From NCBI RefSeq assembly GCF_040581485.1, contig NC_090130.1, positions 17,611,656-17,675,655 on the forward strand: a stretch of 64,000 nt of DNA. Reading direction: 5' to 3'. This DNA comes from Linepithema humile (Eukaryota > Arthropoda > Insecta > Hymenoptera > Formicidae). The number at the start of each line of letters is the position of its first letter. The stretch's first letter is position 1. Shown here piece after piece: positions 11,099 through 22,689 of the stretch. The position numbers were made by a program, and so were the translations under genes. The notes below the pieces were generated by a model. That model was not told the origin of the DNA and did not search any database. It saw only the letters and a list, made by a program, of their open reading frames with translations.

Positions 11099-12560
11099 TT
11101 GGCTTGTCAAATGATGTTCATCTTTAACATGATCATTGAAATGCGTTCTAATAGCAACAGATGTGCTTCTGTGACTAGTATTACATTTAACTTCAATCAT
11201 GACTTTTGGTATGTATCCCCTAGTAAATAATCAACTCTGAAATGTATGTTTTTTAATTGTTCTTTAGAACGCTTGAATGCGAGCGTAAATAATCTATAAA
11301 TCTATATATCTACTAAATTTTTAGATAAAAATAAAACGTCTCATCACAAATAATACATTTCACGTAAATGAGTAAAAATATGAATGTTTTTCTTTGAGAC
11401 TAAAATTTTCGATGTATTTTTATATGTAAAGATTATAAGGTGGACATCTTTTTAACAATACGTAACAATCTTTTAGTGACATCAACGTTGTGACAGTTTT
11501 AAGTGATGAAATGCGATCTGATGAACCAACTGAGTCATGTGTTTCTTGCGTATTTTTTAATTTATCCGAGTGTGTCTTTCTTATATGAACATCCAGATAC
11601 TTCTGAATAGAAAAAGATAAATTTTCGTGACAAATATTACACTCCACCGCAAAATCATTTCGTTGTGTCCAATATTTTCGTTTCCAATTTTGAAGGATAT
11701 GATTCTTCCGTTGTTCTTTGGAATACGAATTCAAGTGATCTTCTAAATCTTCACATTTAGATGTAGACAGAAATTTTGCATGACAGATAATACAATGTAA
11801 AAATAATTGGTCTGAATACTTGAAATACATCCATGGGCATTTTTTTAGTTTTCTCTCTTCTTCGTGATTCCAAATTTCTTTATGCAGTTTTTCTATATGA
11901 TGTTTGAATCTTGTATCTATTATATAAATATATTTCATTTCACAAAACTTGCACTGTGCTCTAAAATCCGTCAACTTTATATAATAATCCCATATATGTT
12001 TTTTAGTTGCAATATCTAGTGGCATAAAAGTTATGTTTGTTTCAAGTGATGAAACACGTTCTGACGAATCAACAGGATCATGTGTTTCTTGCATATTTTT
12101 AAATTTGTCCAAATGTGTCTTTCTTATATGAGAATCGAGATATTTTCGAATAGCAAAAGGTAAGTTGTCGTGACAAATATTACACTCCACCACAAATCAT
12201 CATGTTGTGTCCAATATTTTCATGTCCAACTATAAAATATATGATTCTTTTGTTCTTCTTCAGAATGCGTTTTTAAGTGATCTTCTAAATCTTCAGATTT
12301 AGTTGTGGATAGAATATCTGCATCACAGATAATATAATGTAAAAGTAATTGATCTGAATGCTTGAAATACATCCATGGCCATTTACTTAGTTTTCTCTCT
12401 TTTTCGTATTCCCGAATTTTTTTATGGTGTTTTTTTACATGTTTTCTAATTTGTCTATCATGTATATAATTATATTTAATTTCACAATACTTGCATTGTG
12501 CTTTAAAATCCGTCAGCTTTATATAATATTCCCATATGTGTTTCTTAACTGCAATATCTG
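11099..12560 (-). pseudogene. BED-type zinc-finger array, downstream part
   Basis: The open part (11420-12193, 257 residues) contains repeated modules of the form HIWDYYIKLTDF-x-AQCKFCE...H..K.H, CIICHAKFLSTSK and VECNICHENLS...HIRKTH. The spacing of Cys and His pairs fits BED or C2H2-like zinc fingers, DNA-binding domains often derived from hAT-type transposases. A whole repeat is close to 190 residues and matches modules at 19067-20151. The stretch 12194-12560 holds another module with breaks near 12194 and a stop near 12230, and 11099-11290 holds a degenerate last finger (VKCN...THFNDHVKDEH). The BEL element cuts the array after 12560. Confidence 0.65.
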
Positions 12561-13007
12561 TGTTACGGCTTGTATGCCAAATTCATAAATTCAAAATCTA
12601 AACACCGGTATGGCCTTCACATTTTCGAGGCTCATGAGTCGATTCGTGATCTATTGTTCGATCCGCGCATACGCAGATCGCGACTCTTCGCAGCGAGCGT
12701 TATCGTGACTGTCTCGAAGGAAAGTCAGTCCGTTTATAGATCACTGTGAGAACGGATGTAATCTTTCGCATTGTCGCATCCGAATGTAACTATTGTATAA
12801 CGCTCCCGAGAGCTAACGACGGATTAATTGTTATCTTGTAAACCATAGTGAAACTTCATTAAATATATTGTTGGTTTTTTTGTAATTTAAATATTGAGTC
12901 ATTGCTTAAAACCATTTTGCATCATAACACGCGTACATTCCTAACGCCCGCGCCGGTGAAAAATAAATAGTTTGAATGGAACGATAAAGATCGGAGGTGT
13001 CGCCACA
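12561..13007 (+). repeat. 5' LTR of BEL/Pao element
   Basis: Starts TGTTACGGCTTG and ends CGCCACA. It matches 18620-19066 base for base as far as read, except near the end (CCACA here, CTTCA there). Confidence 0.9.
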
Positions 13008-13012
13008 TTTAA

Positions 13013-13029
13013 TGGTCCTTCGAGCCGGA
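13013..13029 (+). other. Primer-binding site, tRNA-Tyr type
   Basis: TGGTCCTTCGAGCCGGA begins 5 bases after the LTR. It is complementary to a tRNA 3' end ...TCGAAGGACCA, which fits insect tRNA-Tyr from general knowledge. Confidence 0.7.
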
Positions 13030-13355
13030 TCCCGCGGGTGGACGTCTAAAAGATTCGCGAATCTTCTCAGTGCATATCAGTGCTAATTAACACTCCATGA
13101 GACATCGCATACGTGCCGCGGTATAATTCGTGTATTCGGTGCGTTTGCCTATAAGGATCAGAAATTATTTTCCCGCGAAAAGACACGCGTTTCAGTGCTG
13201 GGACGAATGACCTCGGACAAACACGCTCACGCATTCATCTCGTGTCGCGCGTGTGTCTTCGCGAACAGCTGTGATTCTCGTGACTTTTGCAGGCGATTCA
13301 TATACTCGGTGGACAATAATTGTCGCGAATTCTGTGAGTTTGTTGCCCATACGCA

Positions 13356-16300
13356 ATGGCAACGCTTAAAGAGCTGCTCAAGCAGCAAGACATTCAAACT
13401 GGACAGATTTCTCGTGCGATCACGAATCTGAAGAAAATCGGAGTCACCAATTACACGGTCTACAAGGTGAAACATCGGCTCGAGTCCTTGGAAAAGCTGT
13501 GGGAGAAGGTTCAGCTCGTCAATGTACAGCTCATTCAGAAGGCGTCTGAGGAGGAAAGAAACCAACTCGACTACTTCAAGGAAGACACGTTTCTTCTCGC
13601 TGAGGAGGAGTATCTCGAAGCTTCCGACTACATGGCTGATATCATCGAGAGCCTCTCCGCAAACCTCCCCGCAAACCGCTCCAACCCGGGGCTTTCAGGT
13701 GACGCCAGCCTAATGAATACGACCACTGCGTCAAATTCCGCTATGAAGCTTAGCCGTATCGAGCTTCCTGAATTTTCCGGTGACCGTTTACGTTGGACTC
13801 ATTTCCGCGACATGTTTGAGACTCTCGTGATTAATAATTCGTCATTGAATAATGTCACGCGCTTACATTACTTGATGTCAAAACTTAAAGGCAACGCTGC
13901 CTTGTTATTGCGAAACTTTAAAATTTCTGAAGATAACTTCGAGCCCGCATGGAAGGCTCTGACGGACGAATTTGCGAATACGCGTTTAATAATTAATTCA
14001 CATTTGCAAGCGATTGTTGACCTACCGATTGTGAGGGCCGAGTCAGCCAGCGCGCTTCGAAACCTACGCGATGTAACTCGATCATCGATCGACGCGTTGT
14101 CTAACCTTGGCCGTCCTGTCGATAAATGGGACGATCTGTTGATATTTCTTCTTACAAAAAAATTGCCTTCTCGTACTCGTCAGGAGTGGCAAATGGAATT
14201 GGGAGATTCCTACGAACCGCCAACATTCGACGCGTTTCTAAAATTTATTTCAAAGCGCATTAGAGGTCTCGATGACGATAACCCTACGAACACGAGCGAT
14301 ACTGTATCCGGAAAATCGTGTACTACAAAGGCGAAAATTCATACCGCGAGTCAATCGTCTGCACAAGACTCTCGGAAATGCCCCGCTTGTTCCGAGAAAC
14401 ATCTTTTATTTCGATGCAATAAATTCGTCTCCTTGGACATCGACCAACGCTTCGCCCTAGCGAAAAAATTAAAGTGTTGTATAAATTGCTTGCGCCCCGG
14501 TCATTCCATCAGCGCGTGTAAAAATCCTCAAAAGTGCTTTAAATGCGACAAGACGCACCATACGTTTTTACACCGCGACATCAAGAATAGCGAAAGTACG
14601 TCGTCAGGCGACAGTAATTCCGTTACTTCGAGCGCCGCGAACTCACAGGACGCAAGTTCGACCGTACATACTGCGTCAACGTGGTTACCCAAGGATCCCA
14701 CCGTGATACTCGCTACCGCGTGGGTAAATTTGCGCACTCGCGAAAATCGAGTAGTACGGGTACGCGCGCTTCTGGATCAAGGAGCTACTCATTCGTTCAT
14801 TACGGAGACGTTGGCTCAATCGTTGCACACGTCTCGCCAACGTACGACATTGCCCGTATCGTGTTTTGGCGACCAATACTCCGGCACGGCAAGGGCGATG
14901 ATGCGACTTTCACTCGAACCGTGCAAGACGCCCGGCATATCACTGCCGGTCAAAGCGTATGTGTTTAATCGCATAACTTCGTACTGTACGTCCAAGCGCA
15001 GACCCGCCTCTGATTGGCCTCATCTACAAGAGCTCGACCTCGCCGATCCTGATCCCGCGGATCGAACTCCGATACAATTATTGATTGGAGCGGATTTATA
15101 CGGCGCCTTATTACGAGATGGCCTTCGGCAGGGTCCGTTCGGTAGTCCCACGATCTTTGGATGGATTGTGTCTGGCCCTACGGACGATGACGATTCCAAT
15201 GCATCGGTTTGCGTTGCCTCAGCCAATACGGTGGACACAGACCTCAACCAAATCCTCGTGCGATTCTGGGAGACCGAGGAGGTCCCCACGACTCCAAGCC
15301 TCACAGCGGACGAGGAGATATGCGAAAGGCATTTCCGTGCTACGCACGCGAGAGAGGAGAGCGGACGATACGTCATTCGCCTCCCATTTACACAATCACC
15401 TCCGCCCATTGGAGAATCTCGTTACATCGCGACTCGCCTGTACGATAAACTCGAGAGACGACTATCACGCGATGTTACACTCGCCGAATCATACGGCGCT
15501 TTCCTTCAGAAATACCTGGACTTAGGACACATGGAGCTGGTCACCGGCCCAGAAGTGCCTCGCGCTGGAGTCGTCTATCTTCCGCACCACCCCGTGGTGA
15601 AGAGCGAAAGCTTAACTACAAAATTGAGGGTCGTATTTAACGCGTCGTGCGCTTCCTCAAACGGGACGACTCTCAACGATCACCTACGCATTGGACCCAA
15701 GCTCCAAACTGACCTGCCGTCTATATTAATTAGGTGGCGACAGCATAAATATGCGTATCTTGCCGACATTGAGAAAATGTTTCGGCAGATACGGGTGCAT
15801 CCAGAAGACTCTGAGTATCAGCGGATCTTGTGGCGACCTTCTCCGCAGGGTCCAATCCAGTCGTATCGTCTACGCACCGTTACGTATGGTACCGCTCCCG
15901 CGCCATACCTCGCGATACGGGTACTACATCAGCTCGTCGAGGATGAAGGTCATCGATTTCCTCTCGCTCGTTCCATCTTGCAGAACGAAACCTATGTCGA
16001 TGACATCTTATTTGGTGCTGGTGAGATTGACACAGCCAATGCCATGAGACTACAACTAGTCAACATGCTCGCGGCGGGCGGATTCAGTCTTCGCAAGTGG
16101 GCGTCCAACGCCGTCGAATTGCTGGAGGATGTACCTTCTAAAGATCGAGCTGTTAAGATGGATTATTCATTGGAAGAGGATAACAATATCAAGGTTCTCG
16201 GCATTGCATGGTCGCCTCGAGACGACGCTTTCTCCTTCCATATCTCGTTGCCGCCCCGGTCGGCAGCGACTAAACGCTCAATTCTATCCACGACCGCCAG

Positions 16301-18581
16301 GATTTTTGACCCCCTTGGGTGGGCTACCCCGGTAGTCATTATTGCTAAAATCCTAATGCAGGAATTGTGGATCAGGTCGTGCGACTGGGATGATCAACAA
16401 CTTCCCGCAGATCTCAGCGAACGGTGGGAAGCCTATCGTGACTCTCTCCAGTCTCTTGCCAAGATTCGGATTCCCCGCTGGACCGGATTATCGAAGCAAG
16501 TGAGCCATATCGAACTCCACGGCTTTTCCGACGCATCACTCAAGGCCATAAGTGCCGTGGTGTACATGCGAATTACCTATCCGAAGGAAGTCAAGGTTAC
16601 GCTCATCGCAGCCAAGTCTAAGGTGACGCCTATAAAACCTCTGTCTATACCGCGATTAGAGTTAAACGGTGCCGTGTTACTGGTCAAATTGCTGCGATAC
16701 GTTGCTGACGCTATGCAATCCGCTAACATTCCAACCCACTGCTGGACAGATTCGACAATCGTGCTCGAGTGGCTTAAAAAACATCCCTCCACGTGGGTTA
16801 CGTTTGTAGCAAATCGAGTATCGACAATTCAAAGCGAATTACCTTCAGCCACTTGGCATCATGTTCCGTCTAGCTCGAATCCTGCGGATATTGCCTCGCG
16901 TGGCATCGCTCCCGCGGAGTTATCGTCTTGCAGACTCTGGTGGTCCGGACCGGCTTGGTTGGAACTGGATTCGGCCTCCTGGCCCACTCGGAATACCAAG
17001 GACACTGAAGAAGATGCCCATGGCGCCTACTCCGAAGTCCGCAAGGCTGCGGTTACACTTATTAGTGACATGCCGAAACCGCTTGCTCTCGAGGACCTTC
17101 CACATCGACTGTCGTCGTGGACACGCCTTCTTAGAGTGACAGCGTATGCCTTTCGCTTCATAGCGCGTCCTCGATCGAAGCGGTCCGGCACCGGACGAAC
17201 CGATTCTCGCCTTACCGCCGCTGAAGTGGCAGACGCCCGAACCTTCTGGTGCAGAAAGGCTCAGCTCAGCCTTTTCGCCTTAGAACATAAGGCCCTTCAA
17301 CAAAGGCAGCCCATAGCACCTCGGAGCCCCTTAATGAGATTGACTCCATTCCTTGACGATAATGATATGATCCGGCTTGGCGGGCGGCTTAAAAACTCAC
17401 CCCTCGCATTTTCAGAGCGACATCCGATCATCTTGCCTCGCCATCGGATTAGCGAGTTGATCGTAGACTTCGCTCATAAACAGACGCTACATGGAGGCCC
17501 GCAACTGACCCTTCGGTACATCCGGCAGAATTATTGGATTTTAGGAGCAAGGAACCTCGTCAAGTCAGCTATACACCGCTGTGTCCCGTGCGCTCGCCAA
17601 CGAGCGTTAACTCCGACGCAGCTTATGGGAAGTCTGCCTGCTTCGCGTGTCTCGCCATCTCGCCCGTTCTTGCATACGGGCGTGGACTATGCAGGACCAT
17701 TTGCTGTTCTATTGAAAAGAGGTAGGGGACACACTTCACACAAGGCTTACGTGTCTATATTCGTTTGCCTCTCCACACGCGCTATACACTTGGAGCTAGT
17801 CTCCGATTTATCCACCGAAGCCTTTCTCGCAGCATTCAAGCGCTTTGTCTCGCGTCGTGGAATCCCCAGCGATGTATATAGCGACAACGGGACTAATTTT
17901 CAAGGAGCGGACAGGGAACTGCAAACTACATTCCGGAATATTATCGAAAATCCAGACTTTGGCTCGCTTCTGGCTACCGATGGAACTTCGTGGCACTTTA
18001 TTCCGCCCGCTGCGCCCCATTTCGGCGGTATTTGGGAGGCTGGGGTGAAAAGTATGAAGCATCATTTACGACGTATCGTGGGCAAGCACACCTTATCAAC
18101 CGAAGAATTCGTCACCCTCCTCTGCCAAGTTGAAGCCTGCCTGAACTCTCGACCGATATCTGCCACGACAAGCGATCCCGAGGATTTTGCGACGTTAACT
18201 CCAGGGCACTTCCTCATCGGTGCCCCACTTCTCACCGTCCCCGAGGAATCGGTGCTGAATTTAAACGAAAACCGCCTTTCCCGCTATCAACGAGTTCGCG
18301 CGATGCTCGAGCATTTTTGGAGTGCTTGGTCTCGAGACTATCTGCACACCTTGCAGCAACGTTCCAAGTGGATGCGCTCGCTCCCGGATATTAAACCTGG
18401 GGATCTCGTGCTTCTGCGTAGCAACTTATTACCGCCATCCAAATGGGCTCTCGCGCGCATTACATCTACTCAACCCGGTGACGATGGGCACGTTCGCATT
18501 GTTCATTTGAAAACTAAAGACTCCGCATTCGTGAGACCTATCTCGCAAATCTGCCGACTCCCGGTAGATCAAGCTAATTAA
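13356..18581 (+). CDS. Gag-Pol polyprotein of BEL/Pao element
   Basis: A single 1741-residue frame. From the N-terminus: a coiled-coil gag domain of the DUF1759 type (about 1-310; KLSRIELPEFSGDRLRWTHF), CCHC knuckles (CINCLRPGHSISAC and CFKCDKTHHTFLH), an aspartic protease (ALLDQGATHSFI, with DQGA in place of the commoner D-S/T-G), reverse transcriptase (AYLADIEKMFRQIRV, ETYVDDILFGAG), RNase H (GFSDASLKAISAVVYMR, CWTDSTIVLEWLKKHP), an HHCC integrase head (H...CVPCARQRA), the integrase core (HTGVDYAGPF, YSDNGTNFQG, GGIWEAGVKSMK) and the DUF5641-type tail (KPGDLVLLRSNLLPP). The ATG at 13356 gives the first complete gag start. All catalytic acids are present and no stop or shift is seen, so this copy may be functional. 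Confidence 0.93.
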   Translation: MATLKELLKQQDIQTGQISRAITNLKKIGVTNYTVYKVKHRLESLEKLWEKVQLVNVQLIQKASEEERNQLDYFKEDTFLLAEEEYLEASDYMADIIESLSANLPANRSNPGLSGDASLMNTTTASNSAMKLSRIELPEFSGDRLRWTHFRDMFETLVINNSSLNNVTRLHYLMSKLKGNAALLLRNFKISEDNFEPAWKALTDEFANTRLIINSHLQAIVDLPIVRAESASALRNLRDVTRSSIDALSNLGRPVDKWDDLLIFLLTKKLPSRTRQEWQMELGDSYEPPTFDAFLKFISKRIRGLDDDNPTNTSDTVSGKSCTTKAKIHTASQSSAQDSRKCPACSEKHLLFRCNKFVSLDIDQRFALAKKLKCCINCLRPGHSISACKNPQKCFKCDKTHHTFLHRDIKNSESTSSGDSNSVTSSAANSQDASSTVHTASTWLPKDPTVILATAWVNLRTRENRVVRVRALLDQGATHSFITETLAQSLHTSRQRTTLPVSCFGDQYSGTARAMMRLSLEPCKTPGISLPVKAYVFNRITSYCTSKRRPASDWPHLQELDLADPDPADRTPIQLLIGADLYGALLRDGLRQGPFGSPTIFGWIVSGPTDDDDSNASVCVASANTVDTDLNQILVRFWETEEVPTTPSLTADEEICERHFRATHAREESGRYVIRLPFTQSPPPIGESRYIATRLYDKLERRLSRDVTLAESYGAFLQKYLDLGHMELVTGPEVPRAGVVYLPHHPVVKSESLTTKLRVVFNASCASSNGTTLNDHLRIGPKLQTDLPSILIRWRQHKYAYLADIEKMFRQIRVHPEDSEYQRILWRPSPQGPIQSYRLRTVTYGTAPAPYLAIRVLHQLVEDEGHRFPLARSILQNETYVDDILFGAGEIDTANAMRLQLVNMLAAGGFSLRKWASNAVELLEDVPSKDRAVKMDYSLEEDNNIKVLGIAWSPRDDAFSFHISLPPRSAATKRSILSTTARIFDPLGWATPVVIIAKILMQELWIRSCDWDDQQLPADLSERWEAYRDSLQSLAKIRIPRWTGLSKQVSHIELHGFSDASLKAISAVVYMRITYPKEVKVTLIAAKSKVTPIKPLSIPRLELNGAVLLVKLLRYVADAMQSANIPTHCWTDSTIVLEWLKKHPSTWVTFVANRVSTIQSELPSATWHHVPSSSNPADIASRGIAPAELSSCRLWWSGPAWLELDSASWPTRNTKDTEEDAHGAYSEVRKAAVTLISDMPKPLALEDLPHRLSSWTRLLRVTAYAFRFIARPRSKRSGTGRTDSRLTAAEVADARTFWCRKAQLSLFALEHKALQQRQPIAPRSPLMRLTPFLDDNDMIRLGGRLKNSPLAFSERHPIILPRHRISELIVDFAHKQTLHGGPQLTLRYIRQNYWILGARNLVKSAIHRCVPCARQRALTPTQLMGSLPASRVSPSRPFLHTGVDYAGPFAVLLKRGRGHTSHKAYVSIFVCLSTRAIHLELVSDLSTEAFLAAFKRFVSRRGIPSDVYSDNGTNFQGADRELQTTFRNIIENPDFGSLLATDGTSWHFIPPAAPHFGGIWEAGVKSMKHHLRRIVGKHTLSTEEFVTLLCQVEACLNSRPISATTSDPEDFATLTPGHFLIGAPLLTVPEESVLNLNENRLSRYQRVRAMLEHFWSAWSRDYLHTLQQRSKWMRSLPDIKPGDLVLLRSNLLPPSKWALARITSTQPGDDGHVRIVHLKTKDSAFVRPISQICRLPVDQAN

Positions 18582-18619
18582 TTGTACATCGTACCGTTCC
18601 GGATACGAGGCGGGCGGCA

Positions 18620-19066
18620 TGTTACGGCTTGTATGCCAAATTCATAAATTCAAAATCTAAACACCGGTATGGCCTTCACATTTTCGAGGCTCATGAGTCG
18701 ATTCGTGATCTATTGTTCGATCCGCGCATACGCAGATCGCGACTCTTCGCAGCGAGCGTTATCGTGACTGTCTCGAAGGAAAGTCAGTCCGTTTATAGAT
18801 CACTGTGAGAACGGATGTAATCTTTCGCATTGTCGCATCCGAATGTAACTATTGTATAACGCTCCCGAGAGCTAACGACGGATTAATTGTTATCTTGTAA
18901 ACCATAGTGAAACTTCATTAAATATATTGTTGGTTTTTTTGTAATTTAAATATTGAGTCATTGCTTAAAACCATTTTGCATCATAACACGCGTACATTCC
19001 TAACGCCCGCGCCGGTGAAAAATAAATAGTTTGAATGGAACGATAAAGATCGGAGGTGTCGCTTCA
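18620..19066 (+). repeat. 3' LTR of BEL/Pao element
   Basis: Second copy of the 447-bp LTR, 38 bases after the polyprotein stop, ending CTTCA before the ATCTG duplication. Confidence 0.9.
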
Positions 19067-20151
19067 ATCTGGCATAAATGTTATGTTTGTTTTAAATGAT
19101 AAAACACGTTCTGACGAATCAACTGGGTCATGTGTTTCTTGCATATTTTTTAATTTGTCCAAATGTTCTTTTCTTATATGAAAATCGAGATCCTTTAGAA
19201 TATTAAGAAATATGTTGTTGTTGCAAATATTACACTCCACCACAAAATCATTTCGTTGTGTCCAATATTTCCTTTTCCAATTTTGAATGATATGATTCTT
19301 CCGTTGTTCTTTAAAATGCGAATTCAAGTAATCTTCTGAATCTTCAGCTTTAGATGTAGACAGAAATTTTGCATGACAGATAATGCATTGTGAAAATAAT
19401 TGATTTGAATACTTGAAATACATCCATGGCCCTTTCATTAATTTTTTCTCTTCTTCGTATTCCAAAATTTTTTTATGGTCTTTTTCAATGTGACGTTTAA
19501 AGTTTCTGTCTTTTATATAATTATATTTAATGTTACAATACTTGCACTGTGCTTTAAAATTTTTCAGCTTTATATAGTATTTCCATATATCTTTTTAGTT
19601 GCAGTATCTAGTGGCATAAAAGTTACGTTTGTTTCAAATGATGAAACACTTTCTGACGAATCAATTGGATTATGTGTTTCTTGCATATTTTTCAATTTGT
19701 CCGAATGTGTCTTTCTTATATGCGAATCCAGACAATGGTGAATATAAAGATTTAACTTAACGTGACAAACATTACATTCCACCACAAAATCATTTCGTTG
19801 TGTCCAATATTTCCGTTTCCAGTTTTCAAGGATATGATTCTTCCGTTGTTCTTCGGAATGCGAATTCAAATGATCTTCTAAATCTTCAGATTTAGATGTA
19901 GACAGATATTTTGCATGACAAATAATACATTGTGAAAATAATTGGTTTGAATACTTGAAATACCATGGCCATTTACTTAGTTTTTCCTCTTTTTTGTATT
20001 CCAAAATTTTTTTATAGTCTTTTTCAATGTGACGTTTAAAGTTTCTGTCTTTTATATAATTATATTTAATTTCACAATACTTGCATTGTGCTTTAAAATT
20101 TGTCAGATTTATATAATATTCCCATATATGTTCTTTAGTTATGAGTGACAT
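19067..20151 (-). pseudogene. BED-type zinc-finger array, upstream part
   Basis: This is the beginning of the same minus-strand array, with an ATG at 20151 (MSLITKEHIWEYYINLTNF). The first module (20151-19590) reads CKYCEIKY...HIEKDYK, CIICHAKYLSTSKSEDLEDH and VECNVCHVKLN...HIRKTHSDK, all Cys/His pairs expected for BED or C2H2-like fingers. A one-base deletion near 19590 (compare the homologous stretch near 12000) breaks the frame at KKIYGNTI. The second module resumes in another frame (19465-19067) and is cut by the BEL insertion after TFMP. Removing the transposon would join 19067 to 12560 in phase, so the insertion is later than the array. Confidence 0.65.
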
Positions 20152-21138
20152 TGTGTCCGATTGAAGTGATTGGACGCGTAAAACTGAATACGATACAAGA
20201 ACCTTTCTGTCGAAAATTCGAAAATAGGACGGAAAGAAGACGTATAATTTTTCATTTAAATGTAAATATTGATACGTCAGTCAAATCTAGCTAATAATTA
20301 TCAAAACACGCGGTAACATCTCATGGCGAGTATGTATAGTAATAACATCTCTGCGAAAAAGACGTTATAGCATATACACGAATATACGGTTTTGTGAGAA
20401 ATAATGCACAAATAATATACGTAGTATGTATGTATATAAGATAAAACCATCTTTAAATTATGGCTATATAAAAAAAAACGCGTATTTTTTCGAATAATTT
20501 AACTGCGTTAAATGCAATTAATATGTTCATTGTAGAAATAAATAGATGTAATTGACTTAATTGATATAAGTGCATAAACAAATTATTATGTGTTTGCATT
20601 TATTGTGATTTATTTTCAGATATGGCATTATAATCGATTTTTTTTACAAAGTGCCCCGAATTATTGGTTTAAAGTTTGTATCGTCATTCTATTCTTTTTT
20701 GCTCAATAATAATAGTTTTTAATGCGTTAAGCTTAATTTTAAATACTCGTATTTAAATGGAGAATATTTAATTTTTAATATTGTTAATATTTAAATATTA
20801 CAAATAATTGTTAATCTTTTAAATATGTTTAAATATTTTTGTTAAAACGCATTTTGACACAGTTATTTGTCTGCGTACAAAAATAATTTCGGCGTTTCTG
20901 AATAATGTAAGATATGTTGAGTAAAGATAAGGGTATTGATAAATTTCGATAAGTCTTGATAGAGAAATGGATTTCTTTTCTCTTAAGTAATTTTTTTATA
21001 CTAGAGACACAAACGCGCATTATGCGCGCTATTTAGCTTTTTGCAAAGAATTATATATTATAATTATATGTTTAAGAAAAATAATATAATATCACCATTA
21101 TTTTCATATTATATACCATCATTGTTCGCATAATTAAT
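20152..21138. other. Intergenic, AT-rich
   Basis: No gene recognised. It should include the 5' flank of the zinc-finger array, but no clear core promoter stands out. Confidence 0.4.
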
Positions 21139-22003
21139 TTCTTGATTTCTAATCAAGAAATCTTAATTTCTAATCAAGAAATCATATTTTCTAACTAAGA
21201 AATCACTATTAACTCTAAATTTAGTAGCTTCGATATATCGATGACGTCTTAATATCTCAACTGTATCACAATATTAAAATAAAATAATTGTCCTAAAATA
21301 ATGACATACAATAAAATTACGTATTCTATAAATTAGAGAAAATAATTGTATATATATCTAACTAGTAGATTGTATGAAAAGAGAGTATATAAGATGCATT
21401 TTTAAGCAATCTGTGACAGCTTATTACATTATAGCTTATTATTTTAGAATAAATATGGGAATAATACTGCTGGCCAAAATCAGTGCGTACATTTTATAGA
21501 TATCGCGGAGAAAATGCATAGGAAAATTTGCGACAGCGTGAAAAATTACGCGTTGTTTGAGATCGAGGATCGATTTATGGCATTGAACAGGTATGGCTGC
21601 TCGCTTCAATCTATGGACAATTACAATTAGATCTGGATAACGTTTGCACTTAAAAAGGCTTTCTGCTACAGGAAAACCATTGATTCAGCGTAAGTGTCGC
21701 GCAAATAAATTAGTCATTATTTATACGTCCAATATTTAAAAAATTATTATATGAGTTAAATTTTGTTTTTACTGCCATTCTCTATTTTTCAGACTTATCA
21801 AGTTCAACGAAGTCGATAATGGACGCTCTTAAGGATCGTTGGCTAAATATCAGGCTAGAGAATAAAGAGCAGAACAAGTTCAAAACAATCGATTTGCATC
21901 AAGTGCATTTGATTTTTCTAATACTCTATTACGGGATACTGATCTCATTTACAATACTCATTCTAAAGAATATAAAATATTATTATGATACAAAGAACGT
22001 TTA
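21139..22003 (+). pseudogene. Ionotropic receptor, C-terminal fragment (IR copy 3)
   Basis: A paralogue of IR copies 1 and 2. The stretch 21139-21290 repeats the TCAAGAAAT intron-like sequence of the window start. From about 21466 a block reads HFIDIAEKMHRKICDSV, then MALNRYGCSLQSM, ending at a GTAAGT donor (21690); the last exon from 21793 gives DALKDRWLN and a complete last membrane segment (FLILYYGILISFTILIL). Lesions differ from copy 2: a TAG near 21630 interrupts the second lobe, and two bases are missing near 21816. Only the last third of the gene is present; the membrane-pore exons are absent. Confidence 0.65.
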
Positions 22004-22689
22004 ACATAGACGTAGACGTTAAGAAATAAGCTTTGAATATATTTAGAGAAAACTGTACTTGATACTATATATAAAAAACCGAACAATAATTATTTTAGCG
22101 AATATCCCTCTCTGTTTCTTCACAATTTATTTCTATTGCCTTTCTAATATATACTAATTGTTTTTTTATTATATACATAATTTATATTGTAGTTGTGTCA
22201 AAAAATTATAGCATATGACCTTATAGAGTTGATCTTCGCCATTTTAACGCACGCATTAGTTTTGCCATGACAATGTATAAATGTGCCATTAAAGCATGAC
22301 ATTTTGCAGATCGTGATAACAAATAAAACTGATTACCTGTAAATATAGGCGTGATATATATAAAATCCGATACGAAATATTTATTGTTCGAATAAGATAA
22401 CGCTTAAAACGTAAAAATGTCGAATAAATCTATTATCTATTTTTGCAATAGTTTTCTATAATATTTACAGTATGCCATAATTTGCAATTGTTTTTTCATG
22501 TATTTTCATACACATTCTCAACAATAAAAAGAAAATATATAGTATAAAATTAAAAAAATGGAAATTAACAATCTAAAGATTAACGTGACACGCGCTAACG
22601 AGATTTCAAAAAAAAGATCTCATCTAAAGTGACACGATGACAGACGTTTTTTTTACATCTATTACAGAAATGAATCCGATTGTGATAAG
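22004..22689. other. Downstream part of the IR segmental duplication, then AT-rich sequence
   Basis: 22004-22330 matches 3953-4290. The rest carries no recognised feature. Confidence 0.5.

Larger units (their letters stand above)
12561..19066 (+). mobile_element. Full-length BEL/Pao LTR retrotransposon
   Basis: The two LTRs are both 447 bp (12561-13007 and 18620-19066) and appear identical except for two bases at their last positions. A 5-bp duplication, ATCTG, flanks the element (12556-12560 and 19067-19071), the usual length for BEL/Pao. A primer-binding site follows the 5' LTR and a purine tract (GAGGCGGGCGG) precedes the 3' LTR. One uninterrupted 1741-codon polyprotein lies between. Near-identical LTRs and an open frame point to recent insertion and possible activity. 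It sits inside the minus-strand zinc-finger array. Confidence 0.93.

Noticed and set aside
15020..18065. Many ORFs on both strands within the BEL polyprotein
   Set aside because: Alternative frames of a real 1741-codon gene with moderate GC; no motifs.
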